64,000 nt of DNA, taken from positions 682,001 through 746,000 of the forward strand of contig NZ_SJKB01000002.1 of the NCBI RefSeq assembly GCF_004331465.1. Reading direction: 5' to 3'. The stretch comes from Kribbella pittospori (lineage in GTDB: Bacteria > Actinomycetota > Actinomycetes > Propionibacteriales > Kribbellaceae). Below the pieces are notes generated by a model. The model did not search any database. It was not told where the DNA came from and worked only from the letters and a program-made list of their open reading frames with translations. This document shows, in pieces, positions 14,562 through 24,000 of this stretch. Position numbers and translations under genes: made by a program. Numbering within the stretch: the stretch's first letter is position 1; the number at the start of each line of letters is the position of its first letter.

Positions 14562-14670
14562 GCTCTCACTGCGCCTGGTTGTGGGAGCCGGCGGGTCCCG
14601 CCTCCACTGCGCCTGGTGTGGAGGTGGGTCCCAACACCCTCCCCCGCTGCGCCTGGTGTGCGGGGGAGGG
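14562..14670. repeat. three tandem hairpins sharing one loop sequence
   Basis: Hairpin 1: GCTCTCAC / GTGGGAGC (14562-14588). Hairpin 2: CCTCCAC / GTGGAGG (14601-14624). Hairpin 3: CCCTCCCCCGC / GCGGGGGAGGG (14637-14670). All three loops contain TGCGCCTGGT, while the stems differ in sequence and length but remain paired (one G-U in hairpin 1). Between 1 and 2 is the palindrome GGCGGGTCCCGCC. The block fills the space between the convergent hemerythrin-like and TAXI genes. Confidence 0.85.
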
Positions 14671-14680
14671 CGGTCATGGG

Positions 14681-15658
14681 TTACTTCAATCCGTCGAGCG
14701 CCTTCTTCGCGCCGGGGTGCAGCGGCACCGGGTCGGTCTTCTCGGCGTTGTCGAGCGTGATGTCCTTGGCCGCCGCGTTCACCGCGACCAGCGCGTCCTT
14801 GTTGTCGTACAGCACCTTGGTCAGCTGCTCGGCCAGCTCGTCCTTCATGTCTGAGCGGACCAGCAGCACATTCGGCACGATGATCGTCGCCACGTCGGTC
14901 GGCTGCTTGTACGTCGCGGCCGGGATCGGCGCCTGACTGTAGACCGGACCGTACTTGTCCTGCATCTTCGGCAGCAGGTCGACGATCGGGATCAGCTTCA
15001 CACCCTTGCCCATGCTCGTGGTCAGGTCGGTGATGCCGCCGGTCGGCAGGCCACCGGACCAGACCAATGCGTCGATCGTGCCGGACTTCATCGCGTCCAC
15101 CGACTCGGGCAGGCCGAGCCGCTGCGCGGTGACGTCCTTGGCCGGATCCAGGCCCGCGGCCTCGAGCAGCCGCCGGGCGATCACCTCGGTGCCGGAGTTC
15201 GGCGAGCCGGTCGAGACCCGCTTGCCCTTCAGGTCCGCGATCGAGTTGATCCCGGCCGACGTACGGACCGCGACCTGCGTGTAGTTGTTGTAGAGCCGGG
15301 TCAGGGCGACCACGTCCTGCTTGGTCTTGAAGCTGTTCTCGCCCTTCACCGCGTCCGCCGCGGTGTCGCCGAGCGAGAACGCGATGTCGTAGTTGCCGGC
15401 CACCAGGCCCTGCACGTTCTGCACCGAGGCGCCGGTCTCACTGGCGGTCGCCCGGTACCCGGACATCTTCTGCGAGATCACCGAGGCCAGCGCGCCACCC
15501 AGCTGGTAGTACACGCCGGTCGTGTTGCCGGTGGCAATCGTCAGCCGACCGCCGGCCGCCGTACCGGAGCCGGTCGGTTCGCGCTGCCCGCCACAGGCGA
15601 CCAGCGAGAAGACGGCAGCGAACGCCACCGCGGCGGTGGGCAGGCGACGGAGTCTCAT
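14681..15658 (-). CDS. TAXI-family TRAP transporter substrate-binding lipoprotein
   Basis: 325 aa periplasmic-type binding protein, membrane-anchored through a lipobox (VFSLVACGG). The TAXI family start of the mature domain is plain: LTIATGNTTGVYYQLGGALASVI. Later blocks are ASVQNVQGLVAGNYDIAFSLGDTA, LKGKRVSTGSPNSGTEVIARRLLEAAGL and IDALVWSGGLPTGGITDL. It captures a small organic acid or similar solute and hands it to the fused permease encoded just upstream; the two genes overlap by an ATGA. Substrate not inferable. Confidence 0.93.
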   Translation of the reverse strand: MRLRRLPTAAVAFAAVFSLVACGGQREPTGSGTAAGGRLTIATGNTTGVYYQLGGALASVISQKMSGYRATASETGASVQNVQGLVAGNYDIAFSLGDTAADAVKGENSFKTKQDVVALTRLYNNYTQVAVRTSAGINSIADLKGKRVSTGSPNSGTEVIARRLLEAAGLDPAKDVTAQRLGLPESVDAMKSGTIDALVWSGGLPTGGITDLTTSMGKGVKLIPIVDLLPKMQDKYGPVYSQAPIPAATYKQPTDVATIIVPNVLLVRSDMKDELAEQLTKVLYDNKDALVAVNAAAKDITLDNAEKTDPVPLHPGAKKALDGLK

Positions 15659-17682
15659 GAGGTGACGGGTCCTTCCTTCGGGGCGGAGGCCTGGCGTTGC
15701 CGCCGGACCAGATTGATGACGACGGCAACAAGTAGCAAACCGATTCCGGCCGTGATGGTTACGGGCGCGAGGTAAAGCAGCAGCACGGCCGCCGGGACAC
15801 ACAGCAGCCGCTCGGCCCAACTCGTCGCCACCACGATCCAGCCACCGGTCACCACCGCGAGGGCGGCGACGGCGAGCATCGACACGGCCAGCGTCCACAG
15901 CATGCCGACGAACGATCCCTGACCGAGCAGGTGTGCACCGTTGTCGGTGAGCACGAACGCGAACGGCACCAGGAAGGCCGGCAACGTGTACTTCCACGCC
16001 TGCCACATCGTCGGGATCACCTTGCCGCCGGTGATGGCGGACGTCGCGACCGCGGCCAGCGCGGTCGGCGGCGACACCTCGGACAGTACGGCGTAGTAGA
16101 AGATGAACATGTACGCCTCGGGCTGCGTCACCCCGAGTTGGGTCAACGCCGGCGCGATGATCACCGCGGCGATGATGAACGACGCCGTCACCGGCACCGC
16201 CAGGCCGAGGATCAGTACGGCGATCGCCGACAGCAGCACGGTGAGGGACAGTACGACCGTGTGGTTCTCGGTCAGACCGTGCGCCGCGCTGACGATGATC
16301 TCGGCCAGGTTCAGCCCGAGCCCGGTCTGCGTGGTGACCGCGACGATGATGCCGGCGGTCGCACAGGTCGCCGCCACCGGCAGCACCGAACGGGTGCCCT
16401 GGGCAAGCGCCTTGAACAGCCGCCCGGCGGTCAGCCGGTGCTCGCGGTCCAGGAACGACAACCCGAACTGGATGATCACCGCGTAGACCACGGCCTTGAA
16501 CGGCGGTACGTCGACCGCCATGAAGCCGATGATCACGAACAGCGAGAGGAAGTGGTACCCGAACCGCAGCAGCAGCCGCAGCGCCGACTGCTCCGAGATC
16601 TCGGCCGACGTGGTGCCGTGCCGGCGGGCGTCGATCTCGATCGCGAGCAGGATGCCCAGGTAGTACAGGATCGTCGGGATGACGGCGTACCCGAGCACGG
16701 TCAGGTAGGAGACCCGCAGGAACTCGGCGATGATGAACGCGGCCGCGCCCAGGGTCGGCGGAGACAGGATCGCGCCGATGCCGGAGGCGGCCAGCATTCC
16801 ACCCGCCGGTTCAGGCGGGTAACCGGCCCGACGGAGAATCGGCCAGGACACCGTGCCGAGCGACACCGCGGTCGCCGTACCCGAGCCGGACACGCTGCCC
16901 AGCAGGAAGCCGGCCAAGGTGACCGTGCGGCCGGGCGCGGTCCGGCTGCGCTTGAAGGCGGCGAAGGACAGGTCGATGAAGAACTTGCCGGCCCCGGAGT
17001 AGTCGAGCACCGCGCCGTAGATGGTGAACAGCACGATGTAGCTGGCGGCGACGCTCAGCGGTGTGCCGTAGAACCCGGCCGTGCCCATCGTGAACTGCGC
17101 GATGATCGCGTCGAAGTTGAAGCCCTGATGCGCCAGCGACCACGTGTAGGGCAGATAGCCGCCGTAGTACGCGTAGGCGATGAAGACCAGGCTGAAGACC
17201 GGCAGCACCCAGCCCGTCGTACGACGGCAGGCCTCGAGCAACACGATGAGCAGTACGGTCCCGGCCAGGAGGTCGAGCGTCGTCGGAGCCTGACGCCGTT
17301 CCAGATAGCCGTCGAAGTCGATGAGGGGGTAGACGCAGACGACCAGCGCGACCACGCCCAGGATCCAGTCGGTGATCCCGGGGTCGTCGGTGGCCCGGTT
17401 CTTGAACGGGTTGAGGAACGCCGGGACCTTCCAGCCCCGGTAGCAGAGCAGCGTGATCGGCAGAACGGCTGCGAGAAAGATCACCAGGTAAAACTGGGTT
17501 CCCTGTGGTAAGGGGAAGAACACCTGCCAGAGCACGCCGACGCTGACGACTGCGCACCAGACCGAAATCACCAGGTCGAGGGCAGGCCTGAGCCGCCGAG
17601 CCGGGCGTTCCTGCTCGTACTCGGCCAGTTCTTCCTCGGAGGGCGCGGTCAAGCCGCCCCCCGTACCGATACCGACAGTCAT
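15655..17682 (-). CDS. TRAP transporter fused permease (DctQM-type, TAXI system)
   Basis: 675 aa integral membrane protein with about 16-18 hydrophobic segments. It fuses the small and large TRAP permease subunits, as is usual for TAXI systems. Characteristic parts are LIDFDGYLERRQAPTTLDL in the first third, GSVSGSGTATAVSLGTVSWPILRRAGYPPEPAGGM (the conserved transport domain), GILSPPTLGAAAFIIAEFL-like text and SEVSPPTALAAVATSAITGG near the end. ATG 17682 follows AGGAGGG. First gene of the two-gene transporter operon, divergent from the two-component system that probably controls it. Confidence 0.93.
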   Translation of the reverse strand: MTVGIGTGGGLTAPSEEELAEYEQERPARRLRPALDLVISVWCAVVSVGVLWQVFFPLPQGTQFYLVIFLAAVLPITLLCYRGWKVPAFLNPFKNRATDDPGITDWILGVVALVVCVYPLIDFDGYLERRQAPTTLDLLAGTVLLIVLLEACRRTTGWVLPVFSLVFIAYAYYGGYLPYTWSLAHQGFNFDAIIAQFTMGTAGFYGTPLSVAASYIVLFTIYGAVLDYSGAGKFFIDLSFAAFKRSRTAPGRTVTLAGFLLGSVSGSGTATAVSLGTVSWPILRRAGYPPEPAGGMLAASGIGAILSPPTLGAAAFIIAEFLRVSYLTVLGYAVIPTILYYLGILLAIEIDARRHGTTSAEISEQSALRLLLRFGYHFLSLFVIIGFMAVDVPPFKAVVYAVIIQFGLSFLDREHRLTAGRLFKALAQGTRSVLPVAATCATAGIIVAVTTQTGLGLNLAEIIVSAAHGLTENHTVVLSLTVLLSAIAVLILGLAVPVTASFIIAAVIIAPALTQLGVTQPEAYMFIFYYAVLSEVSPPTALAAVATSAITGGKVIPTMWQAWKYTLPAFLVPFAFVLTDNGAHLLGQGSFVGMLWTLAVSMLAVAALAVVTGGWIVVATSWAERLLCVPAAVLLLYLAPVTITAGIGLLLVAVVINLVRRQRQASAPKEGPVTS

Positions 17683-17725
17683 CTACCGGTTCCCTCCTGT
17701 GGTCGGAAGGCTAATGTTGCCGAAC

Positions 17726-17737
17726 ACTGCATGCAGT
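17726..17737. promoter_or_regulatory. perfect 12-nt palindrome in the TRAP / two-component divergent promoter
   Basis: ACTGCATGCAGT lies 44 nt before the permease start and 64 nt before the response regulator start. Its position suggests an operator for the adjacent response regulator, which is inference. Confidence 0.45.
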
Positions 17738-17788
17738 CGCGTGATTACGTCTTTACCAAGATCTGACACACATGAGCGTCTCCTGGCC

Positions 17789-17800
17789 TACGATCACCGC
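17789..17800 (+). promoter_or_regulatory. leaderless promoter of the response regulator gene
   Basis: TACGAT at 17789-17794, then six bases and the ATG at 17801. No Shine-Dalgarno is present, so the mRNA probably begins at the start codon. Confidence 0.55.
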
Positions 17801-18466
17801 ATGAGTGGCGCGGTACGGATTCTGCTGGTCGAGGACGATCTCGATATCGCCAATGCCCTGATACCCGCGTTGCGGCGCTACGGCCTGATGGTGACGCACG
17901 TCCGGACGGCCGCGGACGCCCTCGCGGCGGACCCCGGCGACCTGGTCCTGCTGGACCTCGGGTTGCCCGACGGGGACGGCATCAACGTGTGCCGGCAGAT
18001 CCGGACGGTGTCCGACGTACCGGTGATCGCGGTCACCGCGCGCGGTGAGGCGGCCGACCGGGTTCGCGGGTTGCGCAGCGGCGCGGACGACTATGTGGTC
18101 AAACCGTTCGCGATATCCGAGCTGCTGGCCCGCATCGATGCTGTACTTCGTCGTACCGGCCTTTTGCAGCCCCGCCCCCGGGTGACCGTCGGCGACCTGA
18201 CCGTGGACATCGAGGCCCGGACGGTGCAGGTCGCGGACAAGCCGATCAGCCTGACCCGCAAGGAGTTCGACGTGCTAGCTGTGCTGGCCGCCCACCACGG
18301 CCGGGTGGTGCCGCGCGAACAGGTCGCCCTGTACGCCTGGCAGTCCGTCTTCGAAGCCTCGTCACGCACCATGGATGTGCACGTGGCGAGCCTGCGCGCC
18401 AAGCTCGGCCGGCCCGAGCTCGTGCAGACGATCCGCGGCGTCGGCTACCGCCTGGGTTCGGACTGA
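17801..18466 (+). CDS. OmpR/PhoB-type response regulator (TctD-like context)
   Basis: 221 aa. Receiver domain with the acidic pair EDD near residue 11, phosphoacceptor Asp52 (LVLLDLGLPDGDG) and Lys101 (YVVKPF), then an OmpR-type winged helix (ISLTRKEFDVLAVLAAHHGRVVPREQV; TMDVHVASLRAKL; TIRGVGYRL). It begins at ATG 17801 right after a TACGAT box. The kinase gene follows after 3 nt. Placement between the TRAP-TAXI operon and a second TAXI gene indicates control of solute uptake, as TctDE controls tricarboxylate uptake elsewhere. Confidence 0.92.
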   Translation: MSGAVRILLVEDDLDIANALIPALRRYGLMVTHVRTAADALAADPGDLVLLDLGLPDGDGINVCRQIRTVSDVPVIAVTARGEAADRVRGLRSGADDYVVKPFAISELLARIDAVLRRTGLLQPRPRVTVGDLTVDIEARTVQVADKPISLTRKEFDVLAVLAAHHGRVVPREQVALYAWQSVFEASSRTMDVHVASLRAKLGRPELVQTIRGVGYRLGSD

Positions 18467-18469
18467 CCG

Positions 18470-19843
18470 TTGCGCCGTCGACTGCTGCAGTCCCTCGTTC
18501 CGATGGTCGTCGCACTGGCCATCGTCGCCGTCGTACCGCTGGCCAACTACATCGCCACGAGTACGTCGCGCACCCTCTTCCTGTCCCGCAGCAACGACGC
18601 GGACTGGTTCGCCGCCATGGCGGAGGCGCCGCTGCAGTCCGGAGACATCGCCAACCTGCGTGAGATGGCGGTCCGCTACCAGGAGCTCTACAACACCCCG
18701 GTGTTCGTCGTCGACGTCGACTCACGGGTCGTGGCGACCTCGGTGTCCGGTGTCGACGTGGATGAGCCTGACCTCCAGGCCGCATTGCACAGCACCCTGG
18801 CCGGCCGCCTGCCACCCGAGCCGCCGGCCCTGTGGCCGTGGCGGTCCGGCGAGATGGTGGTGGCCCGTCCGGTCGTCAACAACGGCAGTGTGCTCGGTGC
18901 AGCGGTCCTCCGGGTCCCGACCGAGGAGGCCCGCGACCAGGTGCAGCGCGGTCTGCTGCTCCTCCTCGGCGGACTGCTGATCAGCATCGGCGCGATCATC
19001 ATCGGCATCGTCCGGCCGATCACCCGCTGGGTACTGCGGCCGCTGGGCGACCTGGACAACGCCACGCACCAGATCACCCGCGGTGCGCTGGATACCCGGG
19101 TGTCCACCGACGGACGCGCACCGGAGCTGCGCCGCCTCGGCGACAGCTTCAACTCGATGGCGCTCAGCCTGCACCAGGCCCGCCAGCGTGAGCGGGAGTT
19201 CGTCGCCGACGCCTCGCACCAGCTCCGGACGCCGCTGACCTCGGCGCGGATCCACATCGAGGGCCTGTCCCGGCTGTCGCCGACCGCGCGGTTCGCGCTC
19301 AGCGACATCGACCGGCTCGGCCGGATCGTTCAGCGGCTGTCCCGGCTGGCCGGCTCGGACCGCCCCGGAGCCGATGCCGAGGGCAACGAAGAGCCGCTGG
19401 ACCTGGCCCAGGCGGTGAAGGAGCGGCTGGTCGGCTGGAAGGCCGTGTACGCCGCCGACGACATGGAACTGATCATCGGCGAGATGGTGCCAGGCGGTGT
19501 CGGCCCGGAGCTCGAGGTGGACGACATCCTCGACGTACTGCTCGACAACGCCTCCAAGTACGGCGCTCCGCCGGTCGAGGTGTCGGTGACCCGGGACGGC
19601 ACCGAGGTGGTGCTGTCGGTCCGCGACCACGGGCTCGGCCTCGGTTCGCGGGACCTGAAGAAGGTCGGCGAGCGGTTCTGGCGCAGCGCGCACCACCGGG
19701 AAATGCCGGGCACCGGCCTGGGGCTGGCGATCGTCCGCTCCGAGGCGGCCCGGGTCGGCGGCCGCGTCGTCGCCCGTCCGCCGATAGGCGGCGGTCTGGT
19801 GATCGAGGTCCGCGTCCCGCTGATCGACGACTACGACGTCTGA
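18470..19843 (+). CDS. membrane sensor histidine kinase (TctE-like context)
   Basis: 457 aa. TM1 at about residues 8-28, an extracytoplasmic domain of about 130 residues, TM2 at about 161-181, a HAMP region, then FVADASHQLRTPLTSARIHIEGL with phosphoacceptor His250, and an HATPase domain (DNASKYG, DHGLGLG, GTGLGLAIV). Start is TTG 18470, 3 nt after the regulator stop, so the pair is co-translated. The extracellular domain may sense the transported solute directly or through a TAXI binding protein. The downstream gene on the opposite strand encodes such a protein. Confidence 0.92.
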   Translation: MRRRLLQSLVPMVVALAIVAVVPLANYIATSTSRTLFLSRSNDADWFAAMAEAPLQSGDIANLREMAVRYQELYNTPVFVVDVDSRVVATSVSGVDVDEPDLQAALHSTLAGRLPPEPPALWPWRSGEMVVARPVVNNGSVLGAAVLRVPTEEARDQVQRGLLLLLGGLLISIGAIIIGIVRPITRWVLRPLGDLDNATHQITRGALDTRVSTDGRAPELRRLGDSFNSMALSLHQARQREREFVADASHQLRTPLTSARIHIEGLSRLSPTARFALSDIDRLGRIVQRLSRLAGSDRPGADAEGNEEPLDLAQAVKERLVGWKAVYAADDMELIIGEMVPGGVGPELEVDDILDVLLDNASKYGAPPVEVSVTRDGTEVVLSVRDHGLGLGSRDLKKVGERFWRSAHHREMPGTGLGLAIVRSEAARVGGRVVARPPIGGGLVIEVRVPLIDDYDV

Positions 19844-19868
19844 GCCGGACGTACGGCGTACGCCCTGC

Positions 19869-20903
19869 TCAGATGTGGTTCTCGCGGTACCAGCGCTCGG
19901 CCGCCGGGTGCAGCGGGATCGGCATCGTCGCGATCGCCGAGCGCGGGTCGAGTGCGCCGGCCTCCGGATGGGCCGCGATCAGATCGTTCTGGCGGCGGAA
20001 CAAGGTGTTGACCGTCCACCAGGCCCACGAGTCCGACAGATTGGGCTTGGCCACGATGTAGTTCGGGATCGCCAGCGTCGGCACCGAGCTCGCCAGCTTG
20101 TACGCCGACGGCGGGATCGCCGACACCACGTAGCCGCCGAACTCCTTGAGCGCGATCGTCTGGGCGACGTTGCCGATGTCGAGCAGGCGGAAGCCGATCG
20201 AGTCCTGCAACTTGCCGATCGGCTCGGTCGGCACGCCGCCGCTCCAGATCAGCGCGTCGATGCCGCCCCTCGCGTTGGGGTTCTCGGCCTTGGCCTCCAG
20301 CGCCTTGACCGAGTCCTCCAGGCTGAGGAACCGCTTGGTCACCTTCACGCCGGCGGTGTTGAGGATCAGGTCGGCGACGATCCTGGTGCCGGAGGTCTGC
20401 TGGCCGACACTGACCACCTTGCCCTCGAGCGCCTTCAACTCCTGGCCCTTGAAGGCCATCGGCACGACCACGTGCACGTAGTTGTCGTAGGCCCGGGCCA
20501 GCGCGCTGAACTTCAGCTTCCCGGAGGCGAACACCCCGGTCGCCTCGTACGCCGCCAGCGCGGTGTCCGACGTACAGAAGCCGATGTCGGCCTTCTGGCT
20601 GGACACCTTGATCAGGTTGTCCACCGAACCGCCGGTGACCAGTGGCTGCAGCGTGACGCCGGTGACCTCACTGATCAACTTGGACAGGTCGATGCCGAAC
20701 TGGTTGTAGACGCCGCCCTTGTTGCCGGTCGCAAAGGTGCCCGGACCGTCCGGTGCCGGCTCGTCGGAGCGGCCGCGGGAGCATCCGGGCACTGCCATCG
20801 CGGCGACTGCCGCGGCCCCCAGACCGAGCAGGCTGCGCCGGGTCATTCCGTCGGGTCTGAGGAGGCTGTTCCTGTCGGGGGTGAACAGGCGGGGGCGATC
20901 CAT
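19869..20903 (-). CDS. second TAXI-family binding protein, Tat-exported lipoprotein
   Basis: 344 aa. The N-terminus contains TRRSLLGLGAAAVAAMAVPGC, a twin-arginine signal ending in a lipobox, unlike the Sec signal of the other TAXI protein. The mature domain has FATGNKGGVYNQFGIDLSKLI, SVDNLIKVSSQKADIGFCTSDTA, KVVSVGQQTSGTRIVADLIL and GIDALIWSGGVPTEPIGKL. No permease gene accompanies it. The ATG at 20903 lies seven bases after a TAGGTT box. ATG 20846 (at TRRSL) is the alternative start. It probably feeds the nearby permease or serves as a signal-binding partner of the kinase. Confidence 0.88.
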   Translation of the reverse strand: MDRPRLFTPDRNSLLRPDGMTRRSLLGLGAAAVAAMAVPGCSRGRSDEPAPDGPGTFATGNKGGVYNQFGIDLSKLISEVTGVTLQPLVTGGSVDNLIKVSSQKADIGFCTSDTALAAYEATGVFASGKLKFSALARAYDNYVHVVVPMAFKGQELKALEGKVVSVGQQTSGTRIVADLILNTAGVKVTKRFLSLEDSVKALEAKAENPNARGGIDALIWSGGVPTEPIGKLQDSIGFRLLDIGNVAQTIALKEFGGYVVSAIPPSAYKLASSVPTLAIPNYIVAKPNLSDSWAWWTVNTLFRRQNDLIAAHPEAGALDPRSAIATMPIPLHPAAERWYRENHI

Positions 20904-20916
20904 GCAGGACAACCTA
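20904..20916 (-). promoter_or_regulatory. leaderless promoter of the Tat-type TAXI gene
   Basis: TAGGTT on the minus strand (20916 to 20911) followed by seven bases and the ATG at 20903. No Shine-Dalgarno is seen. Confidence 0.45.
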
Positions 20917-21091
20917 GACAACATCCGGCTCTCCGGGTAGTTACGTACCCTGCCCGCAACCGAACCGCTACCCGCAGGTACCACGGTGAACTGCGTCTGG
21001 ACGGGTACGGGGTGGGTGTGACAGCGTTGTCATGCAGCGGTCGCGCGGATCGCATGAGCAGCCCATTCAGACCTGGCCGGAGGATGATTTC

Positions 21092-24000
21092 GTGCACGAC
21101 GACCGTCAACTCATCGAGGAGCGGCTCCAGCGCGCCCTGCGGGAGCGGATCCGCCCCGCGATCTACGGCGCCTCCGTCCCGCTGGACATCGAGGTGTGGC
21201 ACGCCCCCGGTGAGCCGGTGTCCCCCGCCGAGGCACTCGCCCAGACCTACGAGCCGGCCGCGATCGGCCTGCCGTGGGGTGCGGCCTGGGGCACCGCGTG
21301 GTTCAAGTTCAGCGGCCAGGTCCCGGCCGAGTGGGCCGGCAGCGAGATCGAGGCCGTCATCGACCTCGGCTTCAGCGGCGGCCCCGGGTTCTCCGCGGAG
21401 GGCCTGGTCCACACCACGTCCGGCGTACCGCTGAAGGGCCTGCACCCGCGGCAGACCTACGCGCCGCTGTCCATCCTCGGCCCCGAAGGTACGCCGGCGC
21501 ACGCGGGCGACCGGATCGAGTTCTACGTCGAGGCGGCCGCGAACCCCGAGGTCCTCGGGTCGAACGCGTTCGCACCGACCGACGTCGGCGGCAAGCCCGA
21601 GCCGGGCGGCACGCCGATCTACCGGCTGGCCCGTGCCGACGTCGCCGTCTTCAACGCCGAGGTGTGGGACCTGATCCTCGACCTGGAGGCCCTGAACGGT
21701 CTGCAGGAGCAACTGTCCCTGCAGGAGCCGCGCCGCCGGGAGATTCTGCGGGCGCTGAGCCGTGCGCTGGACGCACTGGACTACGAGAACGTTGCCGCCA
21801 CCGCCGCGGACGCCCGCGCGCAGCTGACCGACGTACTGAGCCGGCCGGCCCACGCCAGCGCGCACCAGCTGTCCGCGGTCGGGCACGCGCATATCGACTC
21901 CGCCTGGCTCTGGCCGCTGCGGGAGACCCGGCGCAAGGTGGCCCGGACCGTGTCCAACGTCGCGACGCTGGCCGAGGAGTACCCGGAGCTCGTCTTCGCG
22001 TTCTCGCAGGCCCAGCAGCACGCGTGGGTGAAGGAGAACTACCCGGCGGTCTGGGAGCGGCTGAAGAAGGCTGTTGCCGACGGCATCATCGTCCCGGTCG
22101 GCGGCATGTGGGTCGAGTCCGACACCAACCTGCCCGGCAGCGAGGCGCTGGCCCGGCAGTTCGTGCACGGCAAGCGGTTCTTCCTGGACGAGTACGGGAT
22201 CGACACCCAGGAGGTCTGGCTGCCGGACTCGTTCGGCTACACCGCGGCGCTGCCGCAGCTGGTGAAGCTGTCCGGGTCGAAGTGGTTCCTGACCCAGAAG
22301 ATCTCCTGGAACAAGGAGAACCGCTTCCCGCACCACACCTTCTGGTGGGAGGGCCTGGACGGGACCCGGGTGTTCACCCACTTCCCGCCGATCGACACCT
22401 ACAACTCCGACCTGTCCGGCCGCGAGCTCGCGCACGCCCAGCGCAACTTCGCCGAGAACGGCGCGGCGACCCGTTCGCTGGTCCCGTTCGGGTACGGCGA
22501 CGGCGGTGGCGGCCCAACCCGCGAGTTCGTCGCGACCGCGCGCCGGGTGGCGAACCTGGAGTCCTCGCCGCGGGTGACGATCGAGTCCCCGACCGAGTTC
22601 TTCAGCGCCGCCGAGGAGGAGTACCACGACCACGCGCCGGTCTGGTCCGGTGAGCTCTACCTGGAGATCCACCGCGCGACGTACACCTCGCAGGCCAAGA
22701 CCAAGCAGGGCAACCGGCGCAGCGAGCACCTGCTCCGCGAGGCCGAACTGTGGTCCGCCGCGGCCGTGGTCGCGGGCAAGCTGGACGCGTACCCGTACGA
22801 GGACCTGGACCGGATCTGGAAGGCCGTGCTGCTGAACCAGTTCCACGACATCCTGCCGGGTTCGTCGATCTCCTGGGTGCACCGCGAGGCCGAGGAGACG
22901 TACGCTCGGTTGGCTTCGGAGCTCGAGGCGATCATCGCGAAGGCACAGCAGGCGCTGGCCGGTTCCGGCGATGCTCAGATCGTCTTCAACGCGGCTCCGC
23001 ACGGGCGCAACGGCATCGCCGGGCTTGGCGCCGGGGTCGCTGCCGCTTCGGAGTCGGCGGTGACGGTCGAGAACGGCGTACTGGACAACGGGCTGATCCG
23101 GGTCACGATCGACGACCGCGGCCTGATCACCTCGCTGTACGACGTCGAGGCCGGCCGCGAGGTGATCGCGCCGGGTGCCGTGGGCAACCTTCTGCAGCTG
23201 CACGTGGACACCCCGAACAACTGGGATGCCTGGGACGTGGACTCGTTCTACAAGAACAACGTCCGCGACGTGACCGAGGTGGACAGCGTCGACTTCAGCA
23301 CCGACTCCGGGGTCGCGACGGTCGTCGTGAAGCGCTCGTTCGGCCGGTCGACGGTCACCCAGACGCTGCGGGTGCGGCCGGGCACGAAGCGGGTCGACAT
23401 CGAGACCACGATGGACTGGCACGAGGCGGAGAAGTTCCTCAAGGCGGCGTACCCGGTCGACGTACACGCCGACCGGTCCGCGTCCGAGACGCAGTTCGGG
23501 CACATCTTCCGGCCGACCCACCAGAACACCTCGTGGGACGCGGCGAAGTTCGAGATCGCGGCGCACCGCTGGGTGCACGTCGGCGAGCCGGGGTACGGCG
23601 TTGCCGTCGTCAACGACTCGACGTACGGCCACGACATCAACCGGACCGCGCGCGAGGACGGCGGCACGACGACCACGATCCGTACGTCGCTGATCCGGGC
23701 GCCGCGGTTCCCGGACCCGCAGACCGACCAGGGTGTGCACACCGTCAACCACGCGCTGGTGGTCGGTGCCGGGATCCCGGAGGCGATCGAGGAGGGCTAC
23801 CGGATCAACCTGCCCGAGCGGGTCGTCACCGGTGCCGACGGCGCCGAGCCGCTCGTTGCCATCGACAACGGCAACGTGATCGTCGAGTCGCTCAAACTGG
23901 CCGACGACCGCTCCGGCGACGTCGTAGTCCGCCTCTACGAATCCTCCGGCGGCCGCTCCCGCGCCACCATCACCCCCTCCTTCACCGCAACCGCGGCCAC

